Source: Galbibacter kalidii (lineage in GTDB: Bacteria > Bacteroidota > Bacteroidia > Flavobacteriales > Flavobacteriaceae). From it: a stretch of DNA of 64,000 bases. Shown piece by piece: positions 8,551 to 17,073 of the stretch. The translations under genes were made by a program, and so were the position numbers. The notes beneath the pieces are model-generated. The model ran no database searches. It was not told the origin of the DNA and saw nothing but the letters and a program-made list of their open reading frames with translations. Numbering within the stretch: position 1 is the first letter of the stretch; each line of letters starts with the position of its first letter. The stretch is from the NCBI RefSeq assembly GCF_026241135.1, contig NZ_JAPFGA010000017.1, forward strand, positions 1 to 64,000, written 5' to 3'.

Positions 8551-9534
8551 TCACTCCTGATTTTGGTCAATTTCTTCAAAAGGATTTTCCTTGTTTTTCT
8601 TGCCTCCAAACAATCCTTTTAAAAACCCTTTCTTCTCTCCGGAAAATTCATCTGTGGATTTCCATTTATCTTGATGAAAATCCAATCGATAGGAGAGTCC
8701 TGCTGCTCCAAAAAACCGTGAAGGCGTATCTTTTATGTTAACACCCATAGAGATATCAACTTGCATATTGTCACCAAACAACCGGGCTGCTCCGCCTCTA
8801 AAGACACCATCACCATAGGCATCACTTTTAAAGCCTTGGTGTTCTATAAAAACGGAATATCTCGGATCGGGCAGGGCATGTGTTAGTGTCATAACATAGT
8901 TGAATATGGGATCGTCTGAAGTAAACTTATCATATATAAAATTCATCACCAACACCCAATTTGCGCCAAGATGATTTTGAGTAGCAACCATTACTTTTGG
9001 GGTTACGGTGGGCTCGTCCGGATAAAACGGATTGTCGCCAAGGTTGAAATTAGCTCCGGCATAAACAGCTACAGCGGGGATCAAATCACGCCATTGCACA
9101 TAGTTGTTAGCTTTCCAGCTGTATAAATTAGGTTTGTTCTTTTCAGGATTTCTAAAAGGGTCAAATACCAAGTATTTGGCTCCGATGGTGTTTTTGGTAA
9201 AATTACTCCGACTGTATTCCGCCGAAGGCGATGTGGAAAGATCAGTTATATTTTCTTTGGTATAAGTTCCGTCAACAATAAGTTCGAGTTGCTCAAAAAG
9301 GAAGCCGTATCGAATAACATAGTCCATACCATAACGATTACCTTCAGTCTCAAAACCTGAGTGATCCCTACGTTCATAATAAAATCCGGCTTCGCCTTGT
9401 ATCACTTTGGTTCCAACAGCAAAAGCACTGTAGGATGCCCCGGGTCTGTTTGAATTGATGATTTCGGTATACTGGGAGCGCACTTGTAGGCTTGTTAGTG
9501 ACAGGATAGTGATGAGGCAGAAAAACTTATTCAT
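8551..9534 (-). CDS. Outer-membrane transporter-like protein (phenol-pathway MetA-like beta-barrel family)
   Basis: A 327-residue protein with a cleavable signal (residues 1-20, ending LQVRSQ) and alternating amphipathic strands (EAGFYYERRD, QLELIVDGTYTKEN, WVLVMNFIYDKF, YSVFIEHQGF) typical of the outer-membrane family PF13557. The last 40 residues are charged and could be a periplasmic tail (KKGFLKGLFGGKKNKENPFEE). The family is linked to uptake or envelope functions in Bacteroidota, but no substrate can be read from the sequence. Confidence 0.65.
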   Translation of the reverse strand: MNKFFCLITILSLTSLQVRSQYTEIINSNRPGASYSAFAVGTKVIQGEAGFYYERRDHSGFETEGNRYGMDYVIRYGFLFEQLELIVDGTYTKENITDLSTSPSAEYSRSNFTKNTIGAKYLVFDPFRNPEKNKPNLYSWKANNYVQWRDLIPAVAVYAGANFNLGDNPFYPDEPTVTPKVMVATQNHLGANWVLVMNFIYDKFTSDDPIFNYVMTLTHALPDPRYSVFIEHQGFKSDAYGDGVFRGGAARLFGDNMQVDISMGVNIKDTPSRFFGAAGLSYRLDFHQDKWKSTDEFSGEKKGFLKGLFGGKKNKENPFEEIDQNQE

Positions 9535-9812
9535 ATCAAAATCAGGTTTTATTCAACGAAAATAATTTTTTTAAGGCAAATCAGACTATAAAGATCGTGA
9601 AAAATATATTATCGGCTATTGATTCAAGGTTTATGGTTTAATATTCAAGGGTTTTTTGATTTTGTCTACCCCTGTGTGGATCTGTCAGGTTTTGAAAACC
9701 TGAGGAAGTTTCAAAGGGTAACCAACACCCAAAAAAGTATAATAATATCGGGTTTTACGGGATTTTATTATTTTTTTAAGGGATAAAATCCGGTTTTAAG
9801 CCCAATGTATTG

Positions 9813-9820
9813 TATTTTTG
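9813..9820 (+). promoter_or_regulatory. Bacteroidota -7 promoter element (TATTTTTG)
   Basis: Exact TAnnTTTG match, 89 bases upstream of DUF4834, giving a leader that contains the REP-like hairpin unit. Confidence 0.45.
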
Positions 9821-9831
9821 AATTATTAATC

Positions 9832-9896
9832 AACTACCTCGGGGCAAGCCTATGAGGTATTCAAACAAATAAATAAAACCCACTTAGTGGGATTCA
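9832..9896. repeat. REP-like dispersed repeat, copy 1
   Basis: Two small palindromes in series: CTACCTC...GAGGTATTC (arms in 9834-9861) and CCCACTTAGTGGG (9879-9891). The same order recurs at 22227-22296 with substitutions. The copy here lies just upstream of the DUF4834 start. Confidence 0.55.
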
Positions 9897-9909
9897 AAAG
9901 AAACGATTT

Positions 9910-10179
9910 ATGCAGTTATTAAGAACCATATTGATCATACTTCTTGTCTATTACGGCATCAAGATATTGTCACGTTTATTTGGGCCTTATCTGATGAAAT
10001 ATGCCTCTAAAAAGATGGAGAAGAAATTTAGCGAGAAATTCGGACAACAATATCAGAAACAACAAGAACCGGTTTATAAAGAAGGAGAAACGGTAATTGA
10101 TAAAAAACCGGGCAATTCACAAAACGAAAAATCCTCTGAAAAAGTTGGAGAATATATCGAATTTGAGGAAATTGACTAA
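9910..10179 (+). CDS. DUF4834 family membrane-anchored small protein
   Basis: An 89-residue protein with one N-terminal membrane helix (about residues 3-22), a basic amphipathic segment (YASKKMEKKFSEKFG) and an acidic end (GEYIEFEEID). This layout matches DUF4834, a small family found in Bacteroidota next to YfhO genes. Function unknown. It is 15 bases upstream of the YfhO gene and is probably the first gene of the envelope glycan operon. Confidence 0.75.
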   Translation: MQLLRTILIILLVYYGIKILSRLFGPYLMKYASKKMEKKFSEKFGQQYQKQQEPVYKEGETVIDKKPGNSQNEKSSEKVGEYIEFEEID

Positions 10180-10194
10180 CCTAAATCCGTATTA

Positions 10195-12654
10195 ATGACT
10201 GACCAATTGAAAAGAATATGGCCACATGCTGTGGTTTTTTTAGTTTTTATCCTTGCCTCTTTAGTCTATTTCTCGCCGGTTCTTCAAGGAAAAAAGATCT
10301 TCCAAAGCGATATTGTTCAATATATCGGGATGTCTGAAGAGCGTGATAACTACAAAGAACAAACAGGGGAGGAATCCTATTGGACCAACAGTGCGTTTGG
10401 TGGGATGCCTACCTATCAACTCGGGGCAAACTATCCGCATAACTATATCAAAAAACTAGATAAAACGATTCGTTTTTTACCAAGACCTGCCGATTATCTA
10501 TTCTTATATTTTATAGGATTTTATGTCTTGCTTCTGGTCTTGAAAGTAGACTGGAAACTGGCAGCTATAGGAGCGCTGGCCTTTGGTTTTTCTACCTATC
10601 TGATCAGTATTCTAGGGGTAGGACATAACGCTAAGGCGCATGCAGTAGGGTATTTCCCTTTTGTGTTGGCAGGGATTGTGTTGGCTTTCAGAAAAAAATA
10701 TGTGGTTGGATTTTTATTGACGGCCTTTGCCATGGCTTTGGAAATTGGTGCAAATCACGTTCAGATGACTTATTATTTGTTGCTCTTGGTCTTGGTGATG
10801 GGCATAGTGTATCTTATCGACGCATTTAAAAAGAAAGAATTATCTCATTTTTTCAAAACTGTAGGAATTCTTGCGGTAGCTGTGGTTTTGGCTATTGCGA
10901 CCAACGCGACGAATTTGATGGCTACACAGGAATATGCACAGTGGAGTACGAGGGGGGAAAGTGAACTGACCATCAATCCGGATGGTATGCCTAAAGAGCA
11001 GACCAGTGGCTTGGATAAAGAATACATTACACAATATAGTTACGGACTATTCGAATCTTTAAATCTTTATATTCCGAGACTGACAGGTGGAGGAACCGAC
11101 GAAGATCTGGGAGATAATTCGAGCACCTATCAATATTTGGTGAATCAAGGCGTGCCAGCCAATCAGGCGCAGGAATTTGTGAAAGGCCAAGCCTCCAGAA
11201 TGATGTACTGGGGCGATCAACCTATTGTAGCTGCTCCGTTTTATATCGGTGCAGTGGTTATTTTCTTGTTCATCATGAGCTTGTTTTTGGTGGTAGGAAA
11301 GCTGAAATGGTGGCTCCTTGGAGGAACTGTGCTTTCTCTGGCCTTGTCCTGGGGGAAGCATTTTGGGATTCTAACCGATCTAATGATTGATTATTTCCCC
11401 ATGTACAACAAATTTCGGGCGGTAACTTCAATTCAAGTGATACTTCAACTGTGTGTTCCCGTGTTGGCTGTACTCGGACTCCAACGCCTGTTTAACAATA
11501 AAATTGATAAAAATGAAAAGCTAAAAGCCTTAAAATGGTCGGCTATCGTTGCTTTGGGAATGATTGTATTGCTTTTTGTTTTTAAAGGAACATTGGACTT
11601 TTCCCATGCTAATGATGCTTATTACCGTCAGCAGTTTGATGAAATGGGACTGAACCAATTGATGGCTAAAATTAAAGAAGACAGGATGTCGCTGTACAAC
11701 AAAGATTTGTTCAGGAATTTTGTTTTGGTGGCTATTGCTGCGGGACTATTGTGGTTATTTATTAAAGAAAAACTTAAGCAAAACTACCTGATTATCGCTA
11801 TCGGACTATTATTTCTGATCGATCTTGTAGGCGTGGATAAACAATATGTAAACGATGATAGTTTTGTAACAGCAAGGATGTTGGATACCCCTTTCCAAGC
11901 ATCAGCTGTGGATAAGCAAATCCTTGGAGATAAAGGATATTACAGGGTTTTTAATACTTCGGAAGGCGTTAACGGAGCGAGTACTTCCTTTTATCATAAA
12001 TCTATAGGTGGATATCATGCGGCAAAACCAAAACGTTTACAAGATTTGTTTGAATATCAGATCGCGAACAACAATGTCGGTGTCTTGAATATGCTGAATG
12101 TAAAATACATTATCCGTCCGAATGACAAAGGTCAATTGTACCCTGCAAACAATCCTTATGCAAACGGTCCGGCATGGTTTGTTGAGAAGTTGATTCCGGT
12201 GAACAATGCGGATGAAGAAATGCAGGCTTTGGACAGTCTGAATGTAAAAACGGAAGCTGTTTTTGATCAAAATAAATTCAATGATGTTGATGGGGCACAA
12301 TTTACAGTAGATTCAACAGCAACCATCGAACTCACGGAATACGAACCCAATCGATTGACCTACAAATCGGCTAACTCACAAAAAGGAATTGCTGTTTTTT
12401 CAGAGATGTACTATCCGCATGGATGGAAGGTGAGTATCGGCGGACAAGAAGTAGAGGAATTCAGGGCAAATTACGCTTTGCGGGCTTTGGAAATTCCGGC
12501 AGGAGCGCATGAAATCACTTTTGTTTTCGATCCGGATGTGGTCAAAAAAGGAAGTAAAATAGCACTTGCGAGTTCGCTTTTGCTAGGTCTTTTATTGTTG
12601 GGCGGTATCTTTTATACTTTTAAGAAGAAATCTTCTGAATCAACAGATAAGTAA
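10195..12654 (+). CDS. YfhO-family multi-pass membrane protein, GT-C type glycosyltransferase-like
   Basis: An 819-residue polytopic membrane protein with about a dozen hydrophobic helices in the N-terminal two thirds, then a soluble extracytoplasmic domain (about 590-780) and a last helix near 790. The N-terminal QSDIVQYIGMSEE motif and the following WTNSAFGGMPTY loop are typical of YfhO proteins, which transfer sugars from lipid carriers to envelope polymers. The next two genes, separated by 8 and 4 bases, encode a glycosyltransferase and a flippase, so the set probably builds and exports a surface glycan. Confidence 0.85.
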   Translation: MTDQLKRIWPHAVVFLVFILASLVYFSPVLQGKKIFQSDIVQYIGMSEERDNYKEQTGEESYWTNSAFGGMPTYQLGANYPHNYIKKLDKTIRFLPRPADYLFLYFIGFYVLLLVLKVDWKLAAIGALAFGFSTYLISILGVGHNAKAHAVGYFPFVLAGIVLAFRKKYVVGFLLTAFAMALEIGANHVQMTYYLLLLVLVMGIVYLIDAFKKKELSHFFKTVGILAVAVVLAIATNATNLMATQEYAQWSTRGESELTINPDGMPKEQTSGLDKEYITQYSYGLFESLNLYIPRLTGGGTDEDLGDNSSTYQYLVNQGVPANQAQEFVKGQASRMMYWGDQPIVAAPFYIGAVVIFLFIMSLFLVVGKLKWWLLGGTVLSLALSWGKHFGILTDLMIDYFPMYNKFRAVTSIQVILQLCVPVLAVLGLQRLFNNKIDKNEKLKALKWSAIVALGMIVLLFVFKGTLDFSHANDAYYRQQFDEMGLNQLMAKIKEDRMSLYNKDLFRNFVLVAIAAGLLWLFIKEKLKQNYLIIAIGLLFLIDLVGVDKQYVNDDSFVTARMLDTPFQASAVDKQILGDKGYYRVFNTSEGVNGASTSFYHKSIGGYHAAKPKRLQDLFEYQIANNNVGVLNMLNVKYIIRPNDKGQLYPANNPYANGPAWFVEKLIPVNNADEEMQALDSLNVKTEAVFDQNKFNDVDGAQFTVDSTATIELTEYEPNRLTYKSANSQKGIAVFSEMYYPHGWKVSIGGQEVEEFRANYALRALEIPAGAHEITFVFDPDVVKKGSKIALASSLLLGLLLLGGIFYTFKKKSSESTDK

Positions 12655-12662
12655 GCTCCGGC

Positions 12663-13934
12663 ATGAGGAAGGTATTGATCATATGCTATTATTGGCCTCC
12701 TGCAGGAGGGCCGGGAGTACAGCGTTGGTTGAATTTTGTAAAATACCTGCCTGAATTTGGGATCGAACCCGTAGTGTATGTTCCTGAAAATCCGCATTAC
12801 CCGATGGAGGACGCTTCATTTTTGTCTGAAGTGCCCCAAGATTTGAAAGTTATCAAAAAACCGATTGTAGAGCCCTACCGTTGGGCATCTATCTTTTCAA
12901 AAAAGAAAACAAAGCAGATTAGTAAGGGGATCATTTCAGCTAAAAAACAATCACTGGTTGAAAAATTGCTTTTGTGGATCCGAGGGAATTTCTTTATCCC
13001 CGATGCCAGAAAATATTGGATAAACCCTTCGGTTACTTATTTAAAACCCTTTCTTAAAAAAGAAAAGATCGATACGGTCATTACCACAGGCCCGCCACAT
13101 AGTTTGCATATCATAGGTTTAAAGCTGAAAGAACAATTGGGAATCAATTGGGTGGTCGATTTTCGAGATCCGTGGACCAATATCGGTTATCATTCTGAAT
13201 TGAAATTGACGACCTATGCGCAAAAACAACACAAAAAACTGGAAAGAAAAGTGTTGAATATGGCAGACAAGATCATAACCACCAGCTTTACCACCAAAGC
13301 GGAATTTGAAAGCATCAGCAAACAACCTATTGAGGTCATTACCAATGGTTTTACAGCACATCAATTAGAAAAAATAAACTTAGATAAAAAGTTTACACTA
13401 TCACACATAGGTTCTTTGTTATCAGGTCGCAACCCTGAAATTTTATGGGAATCCATCGAGGAATTGATCCGGGAACACAAAACCTTTAAGGATGATGTTC
13501 AGTTAAACCTCACCGGTGTGGTTAGTGAAGATGTTTTGGCGAGTATACACAAAGCCGGGTTGGAACCGTATTTAAAATTGTCCGGATATATTTCCCACGA
13601 AGAAGCCTTAAAATGTCAACACTCGGCTCAGGTGTTGTTGCTCATCGAGATTGATGCTGAAAAAACACGAGGGATTATCCCCGGAAAACTTTTTGAATAC
13701 ATGGCTGCGGAGCGGCCTATTTTAGCAGTTGGACCAAAAGATTGGGATGTCGAGCGTATATTAAAAGAAACAAATACAGGGGCATATTTTGCTTATCAGG
13801 ATAAGGAAAGGCTCAAGAAAAAGCTACTTTCCCTGTATGAAGCCTATAAAAATGAGAATTTGTATGTAAATTCATCGGCGATCGATAAGTTTCACCGAAA
13901 ATCATTGACAAAGCGTTTAGCCGATTTTATTTGA
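12663..13934 (+). CDS. Glycosyltransferase family 4 (GT-B fold)
   Basis: A 423-residue cytoplasmic GT-B glycosyltransferase. The N-terminal CYYWPPAGGPGVQR motif is characteristic of this flavobacterial GT4 group, and the C-terminal domain has the nucleotide-sugar region GKLFEYMAAERPILAVGP with the family glutamate pair partly kept. It should add a sugar to a lipid-linked glycan. It sits in one transcription unit between the YfhO and flippase genes. Donor and acceptor cannot be read from the sequence. Confidence 0.85.
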   Translation: MRKVLIICYYWPPAGGPGVQRWLNFVKYLPEFGIEPVVYVPENPHYPMEDASFLSEVPQDLKVIKKPIVEPYRWASIFSKKKTKQISKGIISAKKQSLVEKLLLWIRGNFFIPDARKYWINPSVTYLKPFLKKEKIDTVITTGPPHSLHIIGLKLKEQLGINWVVDFRDPWTNIGYHSELKLTTYAQKQHKKLERKVLNMADKIITTSFTTKAEFESISKQPIEVITNGFTAHQLEKINLDKKFTLSHIGSLLSGRNPEILWESIEELIREHKTFKDDVQLNLTGVVSEDVLASIHKAGLEPYLKLSGYISHEEALKCQHSAQVLLLIEIDAEKTRGIIPGKLFEYMAAERPILAVGPKDWDVERILKETNTGAYFAYQDKERLKKKLLSLYEAYKNENLYVNSSAIDKFHRKSLTKRLADFI

Positions 13935-13938
13935 GCTC

Positions 13939-15405
13939 ATGGGGATAGTTATTAAGCAGACTTTTAAGAACACAATCACCACCTACCTCGGTTTTGCCAT
14001 TGGTGCGGTAAATACCTTGTTTTTATACACCAATTTTTTAACTGATGAATACTACGGACTGGTGGGTTATTTACTTTCAGCGGCAAATGTGATGATGCCC
14101 TTGATGGCATTTGGGGTGCAAAACACCTTGGTGAAGTTCTACAGTTCGTATCAAGAGAAAAAAGAACTCCATGCGTTTACGGGCTTTATGTTTCTTCTTC
14201 CTTTATTGATGATGATTCCCGTAGGGTTAATTGGTGTTTTGTGCTATGATTGGATCGTTTCCTTATTGACAAAAACCAATACCATTTTAACTCCCTATGT
14301 GTGGACGGTTTTTGTGATTGCTTTTTCCATGGCCTATTTTGAAGTGTTTTTTGCATGGGCAAAGGTGCATATGAAATCGGTTTACGGGAATTTCCTGAAG
14401 GAAGTCTATCACAGGGCTGTGATTATGGTCTTGCTCCTTTTGGTGTTTTATGGTTATTTGAATGTAATACAGTTCATTTATCTGTTAATGGCGGTCTATT
14501 TGTCCAGAATGTTTTTGATGGTAATAAGTGCTTATATGATTAAAAAGCCGGTTTTCACTTTCAAACTGCCCAAAAATTATAACAGTGTTTTAAAATATTC
14601 TTTTCTGATTATCCTAACGGGTTCGATTGCGGCTGTTTTACTGGATATTGACAAGGTAATGCTGGGTCAATTTGAAGCGATTGAAAACATTGCCTACTAC
14701 AATGTGGCTGTTTTTATAGCAGTGGTCATTGCGGTTCCGGCACGGGCGATGCATCAAATCACATACCCAATCACCAGTAAATTGTTGAACACCGGAAATT
14801 CTTCAGAATTGAAAGTGCTCTACAAAAAAAGTTCGATCAATCTTTTTATCATTGGCGGGTTCATCTTTTTACTGATTGTTTTGAATATTAACGAACTCTA
14901 CAAATTACTGCCGGAGCAATACAGCGGGGGAGTGGTAGTGGTTTTTTTGATTTCACTGGCCAAACTGTTCGACAATCTGATGGGAAACAACAATGCGATT
15001 ATCTTCAATTCTGATTATTACAGAATGGTGCTGTTCTTTGGAGTATTGTTGGCTGTGCTTACTATAGTGCTGAACATCATTTTTATTCCACTTTGGGGAA
15101 TTAACGGAGCTGCATTTGCTACTTTTATAGCTTTTGTTATTTACAATACCATCAAACTATATTTTGTGAATGCCAAACTGCACATGCATCCTTTTACGTG
15201 GAAAACATTGAAGGCGCTTGGCGTGATCGCTTTTCTTCTACTCGTTTTTTATTATTGGAACTTTAACTTCCATCCCATCATAAACATTGTTTTAAAATCA
15301 ATTTTGATATCAATTTTGTTTGTCGGTGCCATCTACACATTAAAACTTTCCGAAGACATCAACGGACTGATAGGTAAGTATATAAAAAAAGATCCGCGAG
15401 AATGA
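13939..15405 (+). CDS. Oligosaccharide flippase / polysaccharide biosynthesis membrane protein (Wzx-like)
   Basis: A 488-residue polytopic inner-membrane protein of the MOP flippase superfamily, with about 14 hydrophobic helices. The N-terminal IKQTFKNTITTYLGFAIG and the central YSFLIILTGSIAAVLLDIDKVMLG are typical Wzx/RfbX-type segments. It should move lipid-linked glycan across the inner membrane. As the last gene of the operon it is followed by the hairpin at 15391-15416. Confidence 0.85.
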   Translation: MGIVIKQTFKNTITTYLGFAIGAVNTLFLYTNFLTDEYYGLVGYLLSAANVMMPLMAFGVQNTLVKFYSSYQEKKELHAFTGFMFLLPLLMMIPVGLIGVLCYDWIVSLLTKTNTILTPYVWTVFVIAFSMAYFEVFFAWAKVHMKSVYGNFLKEVYHRAVIMVLLLLVFYGYLNVIQFIYLLMAVYLSRMFLMVISAYMIKKPVFTFKLPKNYNSVLKYSFLIILTGSIAAVLLDIDKVMLGQFEAIENIAYYNVAVFIAVVIAVPARAMHQITYPITSKLLNTGNSSELKVLYKKSSINLFIIGGFIFLLIVLNINELYKLLPEQYSGGVVVVFLISLAKLFDNLMGNNNAIIFNSDYYRMVLFFGVLLAVLTIVLNIIFIPLWGINGAAFATFIAFVIYNTIKLYFVNAKLHMHPFTWKTLKALGVIAFLLLVFYYWNFNFHPIINIVLKSILISILFVGAIYTLKLSEDINGLIGKYIKKDPRE

Positions 15406-15416
15406 TTTCCCACGGA
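15391..15416. terminator. Hairpin between converging genes
   Basis: GATCCG and CGGATC enclose a 14-base loop just after the flippase stop. The T-run is weak, so this is a possible rather than certain terminator for the flippase operon and the converging gene. Confidence 0.35.
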
Positions 15417-15450
15417 TCCCTAACGAACTATTTAACTAACAAACTTAAGT

Positions 15451-16701
15451 CTATCCTCTATCTCTTGTTCTTGCACTTCTGCTTTTGCTTGAAGAACTCG
15501 ACTTTGTAGCTTTTCTGTACGTTCTCGCTTTTGAAGCAGAACTACTCATGTTACGCGAGCTACTTCTTTTTACCTTTGCAGAAGGCTGACGTTGAACAGA
15601 CCTTGATGGTCTTTCTACTCTAGTCGATGATCTTTTTTGCACACTTCTGTTATTGGTGCTAGGTCTGTTTACTCTTGCTTTTGTGCTAGACTTTTTTGTT
15701 GCTCGTGTAGGAGTCTTTATAGTCCTGCTTTTAGAGTTTGCCCTAGTCTGTGCGGGAGTTTTTCTCACACTGGTCCTGTTATCCATACTTGTACTTTTTG
15801 AAGTACGTGCCTTACTACGGCTGTTGTTCGGACTGAAACTAGTACGTGTTCTGGCGCTGTTACGTGCTTCAGTGTTGTTGCCGGCACGGTTTTCAGAACG
15901 AACACTATTACGTGTTCTGGCACTGTTGTTTCTGGCAGTGGCCGATCTAGTGTTGTTACTTCTCAAACTTCTGTTACGTATATTGCTTATAGTAGCATTA
16001 TCTCTTCTTCTTACCACACGTCTATCGTTTCTATAAATCGATCTTCGTGAGTTGTTTTCCTTATAGTGATACGTTCTACCTACATTGGCATAAGCCCTTC
16101 TGCGATTGTTTCTGTAAGGTTTGTAGTATGTATATCTATAAGGTGTGTAATACCTTCTGTAAGGTCTGTTGTAGACCATGCAGAATCCAATTCTCGGTCT
16201 CACAAAAAACCTGTGGAATGGTCTGTATACATACCCTCTGTTATATATGTTGATATAACCGCTAAAGTGTGAAAACGCAACACCGTTGTAATAAACATGA
16301 AGTCCACCTACACGATATACACGGTTATGTCTATAAAGGATATCAACTCTTCCGATCCTTGACACACGTCCGTAAAAGTCATAATAAATAGGTGTGTTTT
16401 CAACTTGAATCACCGCTCCATAATCGTCATACTGAACATAGGGGTCATAATATCCGTGACCGGAATTAAAACTGATATTTACATTTCCTGTGCGGATGTC
16501 TGCTCCAAAATAGGAAGGGTTGTCGATATAAAAATCGAATTCACCATCAGGATATACTGAAAATGTAACTCCATCTTCAACAAATATAATTGAGTTTCCA
16601 TACCTGGGAGTCAGCATTTCTATATTCTTCTCATTAGTTCCTGCGATACTTGTAAAAGTACCTAAGAACACTGCTATCGTTAAAATAATTAATCGCTTCA
16701 T
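15451..16701 (-). CDS. Secreted protein with a long Arg/Ser/Asn/Thr-rich basic tail
   Basis: A 416-residue protein with a signal peptide (MKRLIILTIAVFLGTFTSIAG). Residues 25-200 are rich in Tyr, Gly and Phe and look like a folded beta domain (FVEDGVTFSVYPDGEFDFYID, repeated YxxYY patterns). From about residue 200 to the end the sequence is low-complexity and strongly basic: RS, RN and ST repeats such as SARTRNSVRSEN and SSSSKSRSARTRDRG. The tail could bind nucleic acid, teichoic or LPS phosphates, or a surface polymer. I do not recognise a named family. The gene is monocistronic and opposes the flippase operon. Confidence 0.7.
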   Translation of the reverse strand: MKRLIILTIAVFLGTFTSIAGTNEKNIEMLTPRYGNSIIFVEDGVTFSVYPDGEFDFYIDNPSYFGADIRTGNVNISFNSGHGYYDPYVQYDDYGAVIQVENTPIYYDFYGRVSRIGRVDILYRHNRVYRVGGLHVYYNGVAFSHFSGYINIYNRGYVYRPFHRFFVRPRIGFCMVYNRPYRRYYTPYRYTYYKPYRNNRRRAYANVGRTYHYKENNSRRSIYRNDRRVVRRRDNATISNIRNRSLRSNNTRSATARNNSARTRNSVRSENRAGNNTEARNSARTRTSFSPNNSRSKARTSKSTSMDNRTSVRKTPAQTRANSKSRTIKTPTRATKKSSTKARVNRPSTNNRSVQKRSSTRVERPSRSVQRQPSAKVKRSSSRNMSSSASKARTYRKATKSSSSSKSRSARTRDRG

Positions 16702-17073
16702 AATTTCTAGGGTTTAATATAAAATCACATAAATATGATTTTCACTCTATAAGGTTCAAACTCTGTGCCAAAAAATAAAATTGAGTTCAATGGTGTTTAT
16801 ATATAACTGATTATTAGTTAATTATATGTTTGTTGCTTTTATATAAAGAAAACCTCGATATTTTGAAAAAGATCAAGGTCACGAGGTTTTCTTAACTAAC
16901 CAACCAAAAAATTCAACTGTATAAAGAACTATGATGTTTCAGTTGATGTTCAACTGAAAAAGTTCATCAGGTAAATTTCATCTTAATTATGTGTGATGAG
17001 ATTTACTGTTTAATATAACTCAAACAGCATGCCAAAAATGTATTTATCGCTTGAAAGGTAGGCTGTGTAGGGC
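16702..17073. other. Intergenic region with three successive hairpins, candidate ncRNA or terminator cluster
   Basis: No ORF with coding character is present. Three inverted repeats occur in 170 bases: AAGAAAACCTCG/CGAGGTTTTCTT (arms 16846-16857 and 16882-16893), TTTCAGTTGA/TCAACTGAAA (16937-16946 and 16950-16959), and an imperfect CAGGTAAATTTCATC/GATGAGATTTACTG pair (about 16968-17011). The region lies after the end of uvrA and before the start of the basic secreted protein, both on the minus strand. Read on that strand, the last hairpin is followed by a T-rich stretch, as in a terminator. Confidence 0.5.

Larger units (their letters stand above)
9535..9909. other. Intergenic region with palindromic repeats and the promoter of the YfhO operon
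   Basis: No gene is visible in these 375 bases. They hold a short palindrome CAGGTTTTGAAAACCTG (9688-9704), a TATTTTTG promoter element at 9813-9820, and a REP-like unit at 9832-9896. That unit would lie in the 5' leader of the DUF4834 gene. Confidence 0.6.

Noticed and set aside
15653..16036. 127-residue Leu/Val-rich plus-strand ORF
   Set aside because: It is the antisense reading of the Arg/Ser-rich tail, which naturally gives hydrophobic codons.
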